Source: Flavobacteriales bacterium
Lineage (GTDB): Bacteria > Bacteroidota > Bacteroidia > Flavobacteriales_D > Cryomorphaceae
Direction of reading: 5' to 3'
Assembly (NCBI GenBank): GCA_022448105.1
Contig: JAKVAV010000011.1
Location: forward strand, 83,337 to 117,305
DNA length: 33,969 bases
Numbering within the stretch: the stretch's first letter is position 1; every line of letters starts with the position of its first letter. The position numbers were made by a program, and so were the translations under genes. The notes beneath the pieces are model-generated. The model was not told the origin of the DNA. It made no database searches and saw only the letters and a program-made list of their open reading frames with translations. Below are positions 15,365-25,398 of the stretch, one piece after another.

Positions 15365-18300
15365 TTAAAGTTTTTCAAGGGCTATTTTGGTAGTAATGGT
15401 TCCGTCCACTTCGACCTCTTTGGCGGCTTCACCCTTTAATTCAGAAACGAGGTCCAAAGACCCCGCCAACGTTTCGGCGCAAATATAGTCCAAATTATTC
15501 TCAATAGCCTGCTCAATCTCGCTTGTACGCTCGATTTGTAGCTTTATTTTATCAGTCACATCCAGACCAGAATCCTTGCGCAAATTCTGGATTCGGTTCA
15601 CAAATTCTCTGGCGATTCCCTCCTCAATAAGCGCGGTACTCAAGGTAATATCGAGGGCTACGGTTATGTTTCCGTCGGCAGCGACGAGCCAACCCGGAAT
15701 GTCTTTTGCAGAAATATTCACATCATCTGTAGTGACTTCTACTTCTTGACCATTTAACAATATTTTAATCTCACCGTCTCTTTCAAGCTGTGAAATCTTG
15801 TCCGCATCGAAGGCATTTATCTCCGCCGCAAGAGCCTTCATGTCTTTACCAAATTTAGGTCCTAGCTTCTTGAAGTCTGGCTTAATTTCTTTTACCAGAA
15901 CATCTGAAGCATCGTGCAGGTATTCTATCTCCTTCACATTCACTTCGCTCAATATGATGTGCTCTACATCGTGAAGCTGACGGTCAAATGTGTCATCAAT
16001 GATCGGAACCATGATCCGCTGCAAAGGCTGTCGAACCTTGAGTTTCTCAGATTTCCGTAATGCCTGCACCAAACTGGTCATTCGCTTAGCGATATCCATT
16101 CGCTGCTCAAGGTCTGCGTCGATAGCTGACGGGACTGGCTCAGGAAAAGAAGTCAAATGAACTGATTCTTCTACAAGACGGCCTGTCACTCTATTGAGGT
16201 CTTTAAATATCCTGTCCATGTAGAATGGCGCAATCGGCGCAGATATGATAGCGACTTTTTCGAGACAGGTATATAGTGTCTGATAAGCCGCTAGTTTGTC
16301 TTTTCCGTAGTCCCCTTTCCAAAATCGTCTTCGGCAAAGACGCACATACCAGTTGCTGAGTTCGTCTGTCACGAAATTCTGGACGAGCCTTCCCGCTTTA
16401 GTTGGCTCATACTCTTCGTAGGCCATTTCTACTTCAGTAATAAGTGAATTCAATCGACTCAAAATCCAACGATCAGTTTCCGATCTTTCATTTAGTGGAA
16501 TTTCTTCTTCTTCATATTTAAAGCCGTCAACGTTTGCATAAAGAGAGAAGAAGGCGTAAGTGTTATAAAGAGTTCCGAAGAACTTGCGTTGAACTTCTTG
16601 AAGGCCCTTCAGGTCAAATCGTAGATTGTCCCAGGGTTGCGCATTGGTGATCATGTACCACCGTGTCGCGTCTGGGCCATATTCACCCAAGGTTTTAAAA
16701 GGATCTACAGCATTACCAAGTCGCTTACTCATCTTCTGGCCATTCTTATCTAAGACCAACCCATTTGAGACAACTGTTTTGTACGCCACCGAATCGAAAC
16801 ACATAGTGGCAATGGCATGAAGTGTAAAGAACCAACCTCTCGTTTGATCGACGCCTTCGGCAATGAAGTCAGCTGGGAAAGTATTTCCTGCATCGATTTT
16901 ATCAGCATTTTCGAAGGGGTAGTGCCACTGAGCGTAGGGCATACTACCCGAGTCGAACCAAACATCGATGAGGTCTTTCTCGCGCTTCATTGGTTGACCG
17001 CTCGACGAAACTAAAGTGATTTGATCAACATGGTTTTGATGAAGGTCAAAAGTTTCGTAATTCTCTTTTGACATATTGCCTGGCTTAAAATCAGCAAGTG
17101 GATTTTGATCCATCATTCCAGCTTCTACAGCCTTTTCGCATTCAGCCTTAAGCTGCGCTGCGCTGCCAATACAAATGGCCTCCGCACCGTCTTCGGTTCG
17201 CCAAATTGGAATGGGGATACCCCAAAATCTCGATCTAGATAGATTCCAATCATTAAGGTTCTCGAGCCAGTTTCCAAATCGGCCAATTCCAGTAGATGCT
17301 GGCTTCCAATTGATCGTCTTGTTCAATTCGATCATCCTATCCTTAGCCGCAGTGCTCCGAATGAACCAAGAATCGAGTGGGTAATAAAGAACGGGTTTGT
17401 CAGTTCTCCAGCAATGTGGATAGCTGTGCTCGTACTTCTCAATTTTGAATGCTTTTCCTTGCTCTTTCAGCTTGATGCCGATTAAAACATCCACTGACTT
17501 GTCCGGTGCTTCGGTGTAGTATTCGTTTTTGACGTATTTGCCGCCCAACTCTGGGCCGAGTTCTTGGACAAATTTCCCTTGCAAGTCTACCAGAGGAACC
17601 GGATTTCCTTGAGCATCCGCAATCAACATCGGTGGAATTCCAGCTTTCTTGGCTACCTCAGCATCATCGGCACCAAAAGTAGGCGCAATGTGCACGACTC
17701 CTGTACCGTCTTCTACGGTAACAAAATCTCCGGGTATTATTCTGAATGCGCTTTCCGGAGATTCCATTGGGAGGGCGTAGGGTAAGAGTTGTTCATATTC
17801 TAAATCAGTCAATTCAGAGCCTTTGAGGCTTCCAATTACCTCAAAAGGGATATTCTTGCCAGAGCCGTCATAGCTAGCAATGCTGTTCTCACTACTTACC
17901 GCAGCGTAAGGGCCTGAGAACACCTTTGAAACCAATTCTTTGGCTACCACAACACCTATGGGTTCATGAGTATATCGATTAAACGAGTGTATGATTTGAT
18001 ACTCAAACCTAGGATTTACGGCTAAAGCAGTATTTGATGGAAGCGTCCAAGGTGTGGTTGTCCAAGCCACCATATGGTATACTAAGTCGCTCTTAGAAGC
18101 GATATCCGCTAATAATTGTTGCCCTCTTTCTTTGAGTTTAAAAAGAGCTGTGGCAGAAGTGTCTTTCACATCGCGATAAGTTCCGGGCATGTTAAGTTCG
18201 TGCGAGCTTAAGCCGGTTCCGGCCGCAGGTGAATATGGCTGAATAGTGTACCCTTTATAAATCAAACCTTTATCGAAAAGGTTTTTCAAGAGCCACCAAA

Positions 18301-18778
18301 CTGACTCCATGTACTTGTTTTCGTAGGTGATGTATGGATCTTCCATATCCACCCAATAGCCCATTTTTTGAGTGAGGTCATTCCAAACATCTGTGTACTT
18401 CATCACTGCCTTTCGGCAGGCATCATTATATTCTTCAACAGAGATTTTTTTTCCGATATCTTCCTTGGTGATGCCCAATTCTTTTTCAACACCAAGTTCG
18501 ACTGGTAGTCCGTGAGTATCCCACCCAGCCTTACGGTCTACCCTGTAGCCCTTAATTGTTTTGTATCTGCAAAAAATATCCTTGATGGCCCTCCCCATCA
18601 CATGATGAATTCCAGGCATTCCATTTGCCGAGGGTGGCCCTTCGAAAAAAACGAATGGTTTATCGGCTGGTCTGGTTTCTACACTTTTCTGGAAAGTCTC
18701 ATTCTCTTCCCATTCTTTGAGAACTTCAGAAGCTACATTGGGCAAATTCAAGCCTTTGTACTCAGAATATTTGGGCAT
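15365..18778 (-). CDS. ileS: Isoleucyl-tRNA synthetase, clade 2, with altered GIHH signature
   Basis: This class I synthetase charges tRNA-Ile in the cytoplasm and edits valine. The protein has 1137 residues from the ATG at 18778; a longer frame would add 30 non-conserved residues and swallow the promoter. The N-terminal signature is GPPSANGMPGIHHVMGR with G56-I57-H58-H59 at the place of HxGH. The second signature KMSKR is intact (682-686). The editing domain is present (about 230-470, with TTPWTLPSNTALAV), then the anticodon-binding domain and a long C-terminal part. Length and motifs fit the eukaryote-like IleRS2 clade. A TAnnTTTG box lies 23 bases upstream, and the DksA-like and lspA genes follow in the operon. 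The GxHH swap is known from a subset of IleRS2 with very high mupirocin resistance. Confidence 0.96.
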   Translation of the reverse strand: MPKYSEYKGLNLPNVASEVLKEWEENETFQKSVETRPADKPFVFFEGPPSANGMPGIHHVMGRAIKDIFCRYKTIKGYRVDRKAGWDTHGLPVELGVEKELGITKEDIGKKISVEEYNDACRKAVMKYTDVWNDLTQKMGYWVDMEDPYITYENKYMESVWWLLKNLFDKGLIYKGYTIQPYSPAAGTGLSSHELNMPGTYRDVKDTSATALFKLKERGQQLLADIASKSDLVYHMVAWTTTPWTLPSNTALAVNPRFEYQIIHSFNRYTHEPIGVVVAKELVSKVFSGPYAAVSSENSIASYDGSGKNIPFEVIGSLKGSELTDLEYEQLLPYALPMESPESAFRIIPGDFVTVEDGTGVVHIAPTFGADDAEVAKKAGIPPMLIADAQGNPVPLVDLQGKFVQELGPELGGKYVKNEYYTEAPDKSVDVLIGIKLKEQGKAFKIEKYEHSYPHCWRTDKPVLYYPLDSWFIRSTAAKDRMIELNKTINWKPASTGIGRFGNWLENLNDWNLSRSRFWGIPIPIWRTEDGAEAICIGSAAQLKAECEKAVEAGMMDQNPLADFKPGNMSKENYETFDLHQNHVDQITLVSSSGQPMKREKDLIDVWFDSGSMPYAQWHYPFENADKIDAGNTFPADFIAEGVDQTRGWFFTLHAIATMCFDSVAYKTVVSNGLVLDKNGQKMSKRLGNAVDPFKTLGEYGPDATRWYMITNAQPWDNLRFDLKGLQEVQRKFFGTLYNTYAFFSLYANVDGFKYEEEEIPLNERSETDRWILSRLNSLITEVEMAYEEYEPTKAGRLVQNFVTDELSNWYVRLCRRRFWKGDYGKDKLAAYQTLYTCLEKVAIISAPIAPFYMDRIFKDLNRVTGRLVEESVHLTSFPEPVPSAIDADLEQRMDIAKRMTSLVQALRKSEKLKVRQPLQRIMVPIIDDTFDRQLHDVEHIILSEVNVKEIEYLHDASDVLVKEIKPDFKKLGPKFGKDMKALAAEINAFDADKISQLERDGEIKILLNGQEVEVTTDDVNISAKDIPGWLVAADGNITVALDITLSTALIEEGIAREFVNRIQNLRKDSGLDVTDKIKLQIERTSEIEQAIENNLDYICAETLAGSLDLVSELKGEAAKEVEVDGTITTKIALEKL

Positions 18779-18800
18779 GCTTTGGTGATTTTTGAACGCG

Positions 18801-18808
18801 CAAAGGTA
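18801..18808 (-). promoter_or_regulatory. -7 promoter box for the ileS operon
   Basis: Read on the minus strand, TACCTTTG is an exact TAnnTTTG match and lies 22 bases before the ileS ATG at 18778. No clear TTG is found at 17-23 bases upstream, so the upstream element is weak or absent. Confidence 0.4.
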
Positions 18809-18940
18809 AGGAAAACAGAGTTTACCCCTTCCTTTAAAAAGAGCTAATGACCTCGTCGAAAAGAGCAATTTTATTAATGGGAGGGCTTGAATTAAAGGAT
18901 TGATTCGAGTAACTTGTCGAGCGTTAACCAGTTTTTTAAG

Positions 18941-21898
18941 ATGCTAAAATTTAAATCAGCTGTCCTATTCATATTCATTGCACTGATTGGGACAGCTCAG
19001 CCATCTGAAAGACCCAACATTTTATTCATCATCTGTGATGATTTAAATCAACTTGGCCTTGGGACTTTAGCCGATCCTACGGTGCACACACCGCGCATCG
19101 ATGAGCTAGTTTCCTCTAGTATTGCATTCACCAATGCACATGCCAACGTATCGGGTTGCGGGCCTTCACGGGCCAGTATGTTTTCAGGAGTATTACCCTA
19201 CGCCAGTGGTCACTCAGGATATAAAATGTCTCTCAATTCTTGGCTAGACAATCCTATTCTCTCCCAAACCACATCCGTCTTCAAACAGTTTTTAGACAAT
19301 GGATATGATGTGTATGGTTCTGGAAAAGTTTATCATGCGTTTAGAATGAGGGTGGAAGATTTCACTGACTATAATTTTGAGCCTCAACAGGGACCTTGGG
19401 CCTTCGATAAAGGAATTCACTCAGACATGCCTTCTTCATTTGAAGCCTACGATCTCTCCTTTGCACGATTAGAGAATGTTCCATCCTACCCTGAATATAC
19501 GGGATGGCAAAATAAAGACGGAAGTCCCTTCTTTTTCGAAAATGATGAAAATAGAGACCTGATGGCTGACGAACTAACTGTTCAATACTGTAGAAGTCTT
19601 TTACAAGAGTATGCTTCTGGCGATCAAGAAAAGCCATTTTTGTTGGCCGCGGGCATTTATAACCCTCATGAGCCATTCCATGTACCAGGTAAATACTGGG
19701 ATTTATACGACACCGCCAATTTCGATTTTGGCTACCTGCAACCTGATACCTCCGTATCCACACTTACATCTGTGACAAATCGGTTCAATTCGATTTCTAA
19801 TGAAGCCTACGGGCTGATGGAGGAGGAATCACCTGATGATGACCCTAAAAATTACTTGCGGCAATTTATACACGGGTACTATGCAAGTGTATCCTTTGTT
19901 GATGAACAGATTGGCCATTTAATGGATGCTCTAGAAGAAAATAATCTGGCTGAAAACACTATAGTTATCTACACAAGCGATCATGGATTTCATCTAGGCT
20001 CCAAAAATAAGGTTACCAAGTCTACGATGTGGAATGACGCGACGGCAGTTCCTTTTGTTGTCAAAATACCTGGAGAAGACCCAAGGCTAATCTCAGAACC
20101 AATTTCGCTAATTGACTTATATCCTACATTATTGGAATTTGGTCAAATAGACGAGCCTACAAGTCATACCCTTGACGGGGAGCCCCTTCAGGATGTTATC
20201 TTCAATAATCAAAAAAATTCCGTTCTACTGCTCGGGGCTTCAAGAGAACTATTGGAAGTAGGCGAGCTGTCAGAAGTGGAACACAGTCATCATGGACTAA
20301 TTCAAGGTGACTACAAATATATCCATTATTCTAGTGGAGAAGATGAACTGTATGACCTTAAAAATGACTTTAGAGAAACCCAGAACTTATCGAGTGAACC
20401 CGATTATCTGCAACTAAAAAACACTATGTATCGTGGAATTCGAAATGTTGTTGGATTCATTCGTCCGCCAGTACCTGACTACGCTAACTTGTACTACGGA
20501 GATTTTACACAAGATCTTAATGGGTGGTTGCCATCAGAGCCGAATGCAAACTTTCAACTCTCACTTGGCGGTGAGATTATAACAAACCAGCATCTAATCA
20601 TCTCCAGCAACACGCCTCAGGGCATAACAAATGACAACACGACATTTCGACATGCAGGAATTCATCGATTTGGGTTTAACGGATATTCTGAGTGCTCAGA
20701 AGGACTTATTCGGGTAAAGCTATTGAGTGAAAGCTTTGTGTACATGGATACGGTATTTACTATTTCTAACGAACTAAGTAAATATGAAATAAGCTTCATG
20801 GTAGGAGATAACCTCCCTCAATTTGGTGATTTAGCCTTAGTCGTTCGTTCAGTTTCAGAATGTGATGTTCACTTGGATGATTTCTTTTTGTTCGAAGAAT
20901 CCTTAAGGCAAGTCTCATTACTACCTTGCGAAAATGCTATCCCTATGCAAATTGATTCTCCTATTTCCCAAGTTGAAGATAGGGAGCTATTGATTTTTCC
21001 AGATTTGCCGGCCGTAGATTGCTCTTTAAACGGTGGAAATAGTCGTCACTTATGGCAGAGTTTTACCCCGTCAGATAGTCTTGGAATTCTCGCGGCTTTT
21101 TTGCCAGAGTTCAATCCGGTTATTGAGGTATTTTCAGACTGCTCTTCACTATTTGAAGAGGGTGCTACAAATTGCTCAAACCTTGATCAAGGTGGACTTG
21201 AGTACATCTACCTAGATCAATTAAACAAGGGGGAGACCTACTATTCTCGCGTTTCAACTTTTAAGAGCTTTCCTGTCTTCGGTGGAGATACTCCCTCTAT
21301 CAAAAGCATATTCATTAACACACCACGGATAGAGTTTGAAGGAGAGAATTTTGAAATAATTGAGTCTACCGGATCTTTGCTTTTGAACGTTCAGACAATA
21401 CCAGAATTTCCTGTTGCCCAACTATTTTTCGAACTTGAGAATCTCGCAACTGGAGAAACATTCCAACAAGAAATGCCCCTAAAGCCTTCTCTTTCATACG
21501 AGCTGAGCCTTTTCCCGAACCTAGTGGCTGGTGTGGATTACTCTATATGTGCAAGCTACCGCCCAAGGTTTTTTGATATCCTGATCCCATACGGTGTGAA
21601 GAAAACTTTCCGTGTTAACGATCAAATTGCACAATCTCAAAATCTAATTATCTACCCAAACCCCTCTCCAAACGGATCCAATTGGGTCAATATTTATTTT
21701 CCTGAGATGCGACCAAACTCCTCAGGAACTGCCTCAATATATGATCTCTCTGGTAGAAAATTAATTACCGAGTCATTTGAAAGTTCGAATGGAATCGTAA
21801 GAATTTCCGAGGTGAATACCCTACCTAAAGGTACTTACTTAGTAAAATTATCCACGAGTTTGTTGGATCAAGCCTCGGCAATATTTATAAATGAGTAA
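18941..21898 (+). CDS. T9SS-secreted type I sulfatase (first of a tandem pair)
   Basis: The protein has 985 residues. A signal peptide spans about 1-20 (SAVLFIFIALIGTAQ). The sulfatase domain (about 24-510) has the metal aspartates D33 and D34 (IICDDLN), and the formylglycine motif C73-GPSR with G83 ten residues on. It also has active-site K129 and H132 (GSGKVYHA), H in YNPHEPFHVP, and the metal pair in YTSDHGFHLG. The pattern is closest to the iduronate-2-sulfatase-like S1 subgroup. From about 520 to 675 there is a beta-sandwich beginning YYGDFTQDLNGW, possibly sugar-binding; from about 675 to 810 a cysteine-containing beta module. The C-terminus (about 905-985, IIYPNPSPNG, SIYDLSGRKL, LPKGTYLVKL) is a T9SS type A sorting domain. 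The ATG at 18941 precedes the signal peptide. The maturase needed for formylglycine is not encoded here. Confidence 0.94.
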   Translation: MLKFKSAVLFIFIALIGTAQPSERPNILFIICDDLNQLGLGTLADPTVHTPRIDELVSSSIAFTNAHANVSGCGPSRASMFSGVLPYASGHSGYKMSLNSWLDNPILSQTTSVFKQFLDNGYDVYGSGKVYHAFRMRVEDFTDYNFEPQQGPWAFDKGIHSDMPSSFEAYDLSFARLENVPSYPEYTGWQNKDGSPFFFENDENRDLMADELTVQYCRSLLQEYASGDQEKPFLLAAGIYNPHEPFHVPGKYWDLYDTANFDFGYLQPDTSVSTLTSVTNRFNSISNEAYGLMEEESPDDDPKNYLRQFIHGYYASVSFVDEQIGHLMDALEENNLAENTIVIYTSDHGFHLGSKNKVTKSTMWNDATAVPFVVKIPGEDPRLISEPISLIDLYPTLLEFGQIDEPTSHTLDGEPLQDVIFNNQKNSVLLLGASRELLEVGELSEVEHSHHGLIQGDYKYIHYSSGEDELYDLKNDFRETQNLSSEPDYLQLKNTMYRGIRNVVGFIRPPVPDYANLYYGDFTQDLNGWLPSEPNANFQLSLGGEIITNQHLIISSNTPQGITNDNTTFRHAGIHRFGFNGYSECSEGLIRVKLLSESFVYMDTVFTISNELSKYEISFMVGDNLPQFGDLALVVRSVSECDVHLDDFFLFEESLRQVSLLPCENAIPMQIDSPISQVEDRELLIFPDLPAVDCSLNGGNSRHLWQSFTPSDSLGILAAFLPEFNPVIEVFSDCSSLFEEGATNCSNLDQGGLEYIYLDQLNKGETYYSRVSTFKSFPVFGGDTPSIKSIFINTPRIEFEGENFEIIESTGSLLLNVQTIPEFPVAQLFFELENLATGETFQQEMPLKPSLSYELSLFPNLVAGVDYSICASYRPRFFDILIPYGVKKTFRVNDQIAQSQNLIIYPNPSPNGSNWVNIYFPEMRPNSSGTASIYDLSGRKLITESFESSNGIVRISEVNTLPKGTYLVKLSTSLLDQASAIFINE

Positions 21899-24861
21899 TG
21901 ATAAATTCAGTGAAATATAGCTTCCAAAGAGTTTTCTTAAAGTTCTCTGTTTGTATTCTTTTCTCTTTTCCATCGTTCATTATTGCACAAAACAATTCCC
22001 AACCAAATATCATTTTCATTTTTTGTGATGATTTGAATAGTGCAGGCCTTGGTACCTTTGATAATTCACAGGCCGTCACCCCCCATTTAGATGCGCTATC
22101 TAATGAATCTGTAGTGTTCACCAACGCACATGCCAACGCTCCAATTTGCGGGCCTTCTAGGGCAAGTGTTTTCTCTGGCGCCTTGCCCTCGAGTAGCGGT
22201 TACTACGGCTTTAAACAAAGTGCTTATGATTGGCGCTCTAACGAATATTTAGCATCAACGACCTCCATGTTTCGGCATTTCAAGAACCAGGGTTATTTGG
22301 TTCTAGCCTCTGGAAAAATCTACCACGCCTCTCAAAATACAGAATCAGATTTTTCAAACTACAACTCGCTTCCTTATCAGGGGCCATTCCCATTCGACAG
22401 GAGAACTCATTCTGATTTACCAGAAATATTCAATTTGACCGACCTCTCATTCGCTCCATTGGAAAGCATTCCTTCATACCCCGAAGCTACAGGGTGGTTC
22501 GCTAAAGGCCAGCCCTACTATTTTGAGAATGATAGTATGAGGGATCCTCTCGGGGATGAGATCACTGCGCTCTATTGCGAAAATTCTCTTGCCACTTTGG
22601 CCTTGGAACAATCTCCTCCCCCCTTCTTTATGACCCTTGGGATGTATGCGCCTCACAGCCCTTTCCACGTGCCTCAAAAATACTTTGATTTATATCCAAT
22701 AGATTCGATTGATGTCTCACAGTTTTCTGAGGAAAATATTTATCCTGCTGCCTCTTTAGGAAATAGATTTAATTCAACAAGTAACCAAAATATAGAACTA
22801 CTCCAGCGGGAATCCCCTGATGAGGATCCCTTATTTTATCTGAAACGATATATTCAAGGCTATCTTGCCAGTGTTTCTTACCTTGACGACCAAATAGGGA
22901 AAATTCTTCAAAGTGTTGAAGATCATGGTTTTTCTGACAATACTTACATTATTTTCTCCAGTGACCATGGATTTCACCTTGGGGATAAAGGAATAATAAA
23001 AAAATCAACACTTTGGAGGCAGAGCACTCAAGTTCCTTTGTTCATACGAGGGCCAGGTATTCCTACTGGTGTCTCCACAAATCCGGTCAGCCTCGTTGAT
23101 CTGTATCCCACCTTTCTTAATCTTGCGGGTTTACCTAATCCCGAGCACAGCCTAGATGGGTCTAATTTGACGGCCATCGCAAACAATCAGAATTATACCG
23201 GAACCATCATGTCTGTTCCGAGTGCTCAATTTTTGGAGCCCGGCCAACCAGGAGAAACAACTAATCAGCATCACGCCTTAACCTTCAGAGAGTATACATA
23301 CGCTGCTTATTCGAGTGGTGAGGACGAGTTGTTCAATAATGATTTCGACCCTCAGCACGCGAATGATCTGTCATCTTCCATGCCGTACCAAGCCGCGCGT
23401 GACTATTTGAGAGGCTTGTTAGAAACTAGGCTTGGTCAATTGAAAGCTCTCGAGCCTTCATATGAGAAGTTGTTTTACGGCGATTTTACACAAGATTTAA
23501 ATGGATGGACTCCCTCCGGAGCTGGAAATGGTGTAACTATTGCGGCACCAAATTCTATTATTGAATCAAAACACGTGGTCATTGAAAATGCCAATTCGAC
23601 GGAACTTTTCAACCCGAACCTATCTAGTCTTTCTCAAGGCCTGTATGATCTTCGATTTAAGGGATACTCAGAATCTGACGAGGCGACAGTTCGTCTTACA
23701 TTCTTAAGAAATGGATTATTCAATACTCTTCCATTCGCTTTTCAAGATATAAATCTGTCAAGTACTTTTGAAGAATATTCCATCTCACAATTCTTCCCTG
23801 AAAATATAAGCGCGATTGGGAGGGTTGCTTTAAAGATTGAGATAGTCAGCGGCAACGGAGTCCACCTTGATGATATTCGACTTATTTCACTTCAAGAATT
23901 AGAAGAGTCACTCATCATTTGCAATGATGCCGAATTATTGATTCCGGACTTGCTCATACCTCAAGTCCCTTTAAATGAATTAGAATATGTGTTGGACCCA
24001 CAAAGTACTGTTTGCACTGAAAATTCCTTAACTAGACAAAAATGGTTTTCGGTTCAGCCTTCTACCTCACTTGGTTTGTTCGTTGCCCAGACAGGACCAA
24101 AAGGGGACCCATTGATCGAACTTTGGTCCGATTGTTCAGCTGAAACATCAGCGGCCTGTTTTAACCAAAAGACAAATAAAATAGAATTTGCAGTAATCGA
24201 CTCTATTGACTCTTCTGAGCCCTTGATATTTAGGGTTTTGGATGTAAGCAGTAGGCTCGCTGAAACTGAATCAGTCAGGGCTCTTTATTTAAATTTAAAC
24301 AAAACAGAGGTCATCGATTGGGCCGGTAATATGCTTACAATATTACCGATACAAGTGTCGGCAATATCCCCAAACAAAGTCTTATTTGAATTTTCTGGAA
24401 TCGAGGACAATGAGTTCTTATTAGTAGATAGCCTTGATTACAATAACTCGGGAACTTATGACATCAGCAGTTTCGAATTGCCCGAGGGCGGGTATGGTGT
24501 TAGAGTGGCTTATCGATTAAGCTCACTAAATATTTTAGTGCCTTTTGGCCCAACAGTTAGCATCGGTGAGATCGGTGGTATTCAGCATTCTACCGAGGGA
24601 AATCATTACGATTTATTTCCCAACCCTCTGCCAAAAGAAGAGAATTTAGTTACTCTATCCGTAGATATGGCGAAATGTTGCGAAGGACCAGCCGTAATTG
24701 AGCTGATAGACTTAGGCGGAAAATCATTGCGGGTTTGGGAGTTTAAGCAGCTAACTGATCTTACTCAATTAGAATTTCCGAATAGCCTTCCTCAAGGCTT
24801 ATATCTTCTGAAAATTCGAGGCCCTGCAGGAGAAATTACCACCTTAAAGATTTCTATTTGA
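21898..24861 (+). CDS. T9SS-secreted type I sulfatase (second of a tandem pair)
   Basis: This 987-residue paralogue of the preceding gene has the same order of domains. The signal peptide is about 1-31 (FLKFSVCILFSFPSFIIAQ). The sulfatase domain has D44 and D45 (FCDDLN), formylglycine C84 (ICGPSRASVFSG), K140 and H143 (ASGKIYHA), H in YAPHSPFHVP and SDHGFHLGDKG. FYGDFTQDLNGW opens the second module. The C-terminus has LFPNPLPKEENL, IELIDLGGKSL and LPQGLYLLKI, a T9SS type A domain. Its ATG shares one base with the TAA of the first sulfatase (TAATG), so the two are translationally coupled. The pair has diverged clearly at residue level, which suggests an old duplication with different substrates, probably on sulfated algal polysaccharides (inference). 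No glycoside hydrolase or SusC/D genes are in the window. Confidence 0.94.
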   Translation: MINSVKYSFQRVFLKFSVCILFSFPSFIIAQNNSQPNIIFIFCDDLNSAGLGTFDNSQAVTPHLDALSNESVVFTNAHANAPICGPSRASVFSGALPSSSGYYGFKQSAYDWRSNEYLASTTSMFRHFKNQGYLVLASGKIYHASQNTESDFSNYNSLPYQGPFPFDRRTHSDLPEIFNLTDLSFAPLESIPSYPEATGWFAKGQPYYFENDSMRDPLGDEITALYCENSLATLALEQSPPPFFMTLGMYAPHSPFHVPQKYFDLYPIDSIDVSQFSEENIYPAASLGNRFNSTSNQNIELLQRESPDEDPLFYLKRYIQGYLASVSYLDDQIGKILQSVEDHGFSDNTYIIFSSDHGFHLGDKGIIKKSTLWRQSTQVPLFIRGPGIPTGVSTNPVSLVDLYPTFLNLAGLPNPEHSLDGSNLTAIANNQNYTGTIMSVPSAQFLEPGQPGETTNQHHALTFREYTYAAYSSGEDELFNNDFDPQHANDLSSSMPYQAARDYLRGLLETRLGQLKALEPSYEKLFYGDFTQDLNGWTPSGAGNGVTIAAPNSIIESKHVVIENANSTELFNPNLSSLSQGLYDLRFKGYSESDEATVRLTFLRNGLFNTLPFAFQDINLSSTFEEYSISQFFPENISAIGRVALKIEIVSGNGVHLDDIRLISLQELEESLIICNDAELLIPDLLIPQVPLNELEYVLDPQSTVCTENSLTRQKWFSVQPSTSLGLFVAQTGPKGDPLIELWSDCSAETSAACFNQKTNKIEFAVIDSIDSSEPLIFRVLDVSSRLAETESVRALYLNLNKTEVIDWAGNMLTILPIQVSAISPNKVLFEFSGIEDNEFLLVDSLDYNNSGTYDISSFELPEGGYGVRVAYRLSSLNILVPFGPTVSIGEIGGIQHSTEGNHYDLFPNPLPKEENLVTLSVDMAKCCEGPAVIELIDLGGKSLRVWEFKQLTDLTQLEFPNSLPQGLYLLKIRGPAGEITTLKISI

Positions 24862-24885
24862 TTTTCGTCTCCCATTAACTTTAGT

Positions 24886-24898
24886 CAGATAATATCTG
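24886..24898. other. Short palindrome in the 138-base gap after the sulfatases
   Basis: CAGATA-A-TATCTG is a perfect 6+1+6 palindrome, 25 bases after the sulfatase stop and about 100 bases before the next start. A one-base loop makes it unlikely as a hairpin; it could be a protein-binding site or chance. No terminator with a T-run was seen in this gap. Confidence 0.25.
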
Positions 24899-24999
24899 TT
24901 ATTCTGCTTTTTCTGCGTAAATTCAAGACTGAAACCTACTCATTACCCACGTAAAACCTCTAACCACTTCGGGTGTTATACTATTAACAATTCATTGTT

Positions 25000-25398
25000 A
25001 TGAGAAGCGAACGTGATGATAGATTAGTGAAGTTGAGACCTGAGTTGCCACTGGAAAATTCTAGTGACCATCTTATTGAGTCAATGGGTGCCTTTCAAAA
25101 TGAAGTGCTTAGGCCTATTCTGAAATTCCAGAACAGTATAATACTCGCTCAATTCAAGCAATACATTACCAAGTTTAAGCCGGCATTTAATGCTTACAAT
25201 GGTCAAGTCCAGAGAAATTATATCCAAGACGTATTGAAATCAGACCCAAGGATTAAGAATTCTTTGATCGCTTCAGTGGTAAGTGTGATGACCATTGAAG
25301 AATATGGCATCTATTGCGACAATAAGAATGAATGCAATAAAAGGATAATCACCCTAATGACGAAAAGGGTTCAAGATCAGCTAGAACAACTTTATTAG
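25000..25398 (+). CDS. Conserved hypothetical Bacteroidota protein
   Basis: The 132-residue protein is soluble and probably all helical, with no signal peptide or membrane segment. The opening RSERDDRLVKLRPELPLE and the later LRPILKFQNSIILAQFKQYI and VVSVMTIEEYGIYCDNKNECNKRI look like a conserved small family in Bacteroidota, whose function I do not know. It is a single gene after the sulfatases, preceded by a 138-base gap. It ends convergently on the ABC1 kinase gene with a four-base overlap of stop codons (TTAG). Confidence 0.72.
   Translation: MRSERDDRLVKLRPELPLENSSDHLIESMGAFQNEVLRPILKFQNSIILAQFKQYITKFKPAFNAYNGQVQRNYIQDVLKSDPRIKNSLIASVVSVMTIEEYGIYCDNKNECNKRIITLMTKRVQDQLEQLY

Noticed and set aside
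18887-18917. Possible sulfatase operon promoter TTG-N20-TAACTTGT
   Set aside because: The -7 box departs from TAnnTTTG at two positions; position is suitable but support is too weak for a feature.
19362-19763. A 133-codon open frame on the minus strand
   Set aside because: It is antisense to the first sulfatase's catalytic domain, with no recognisable motif.
25000-25398. The hypothetical gene as the last gene of the sulfatase operon
   Set aside because: A 138-base gap with a palindrome separates it from the sulfatases, and its family shows no link to sulfatases.
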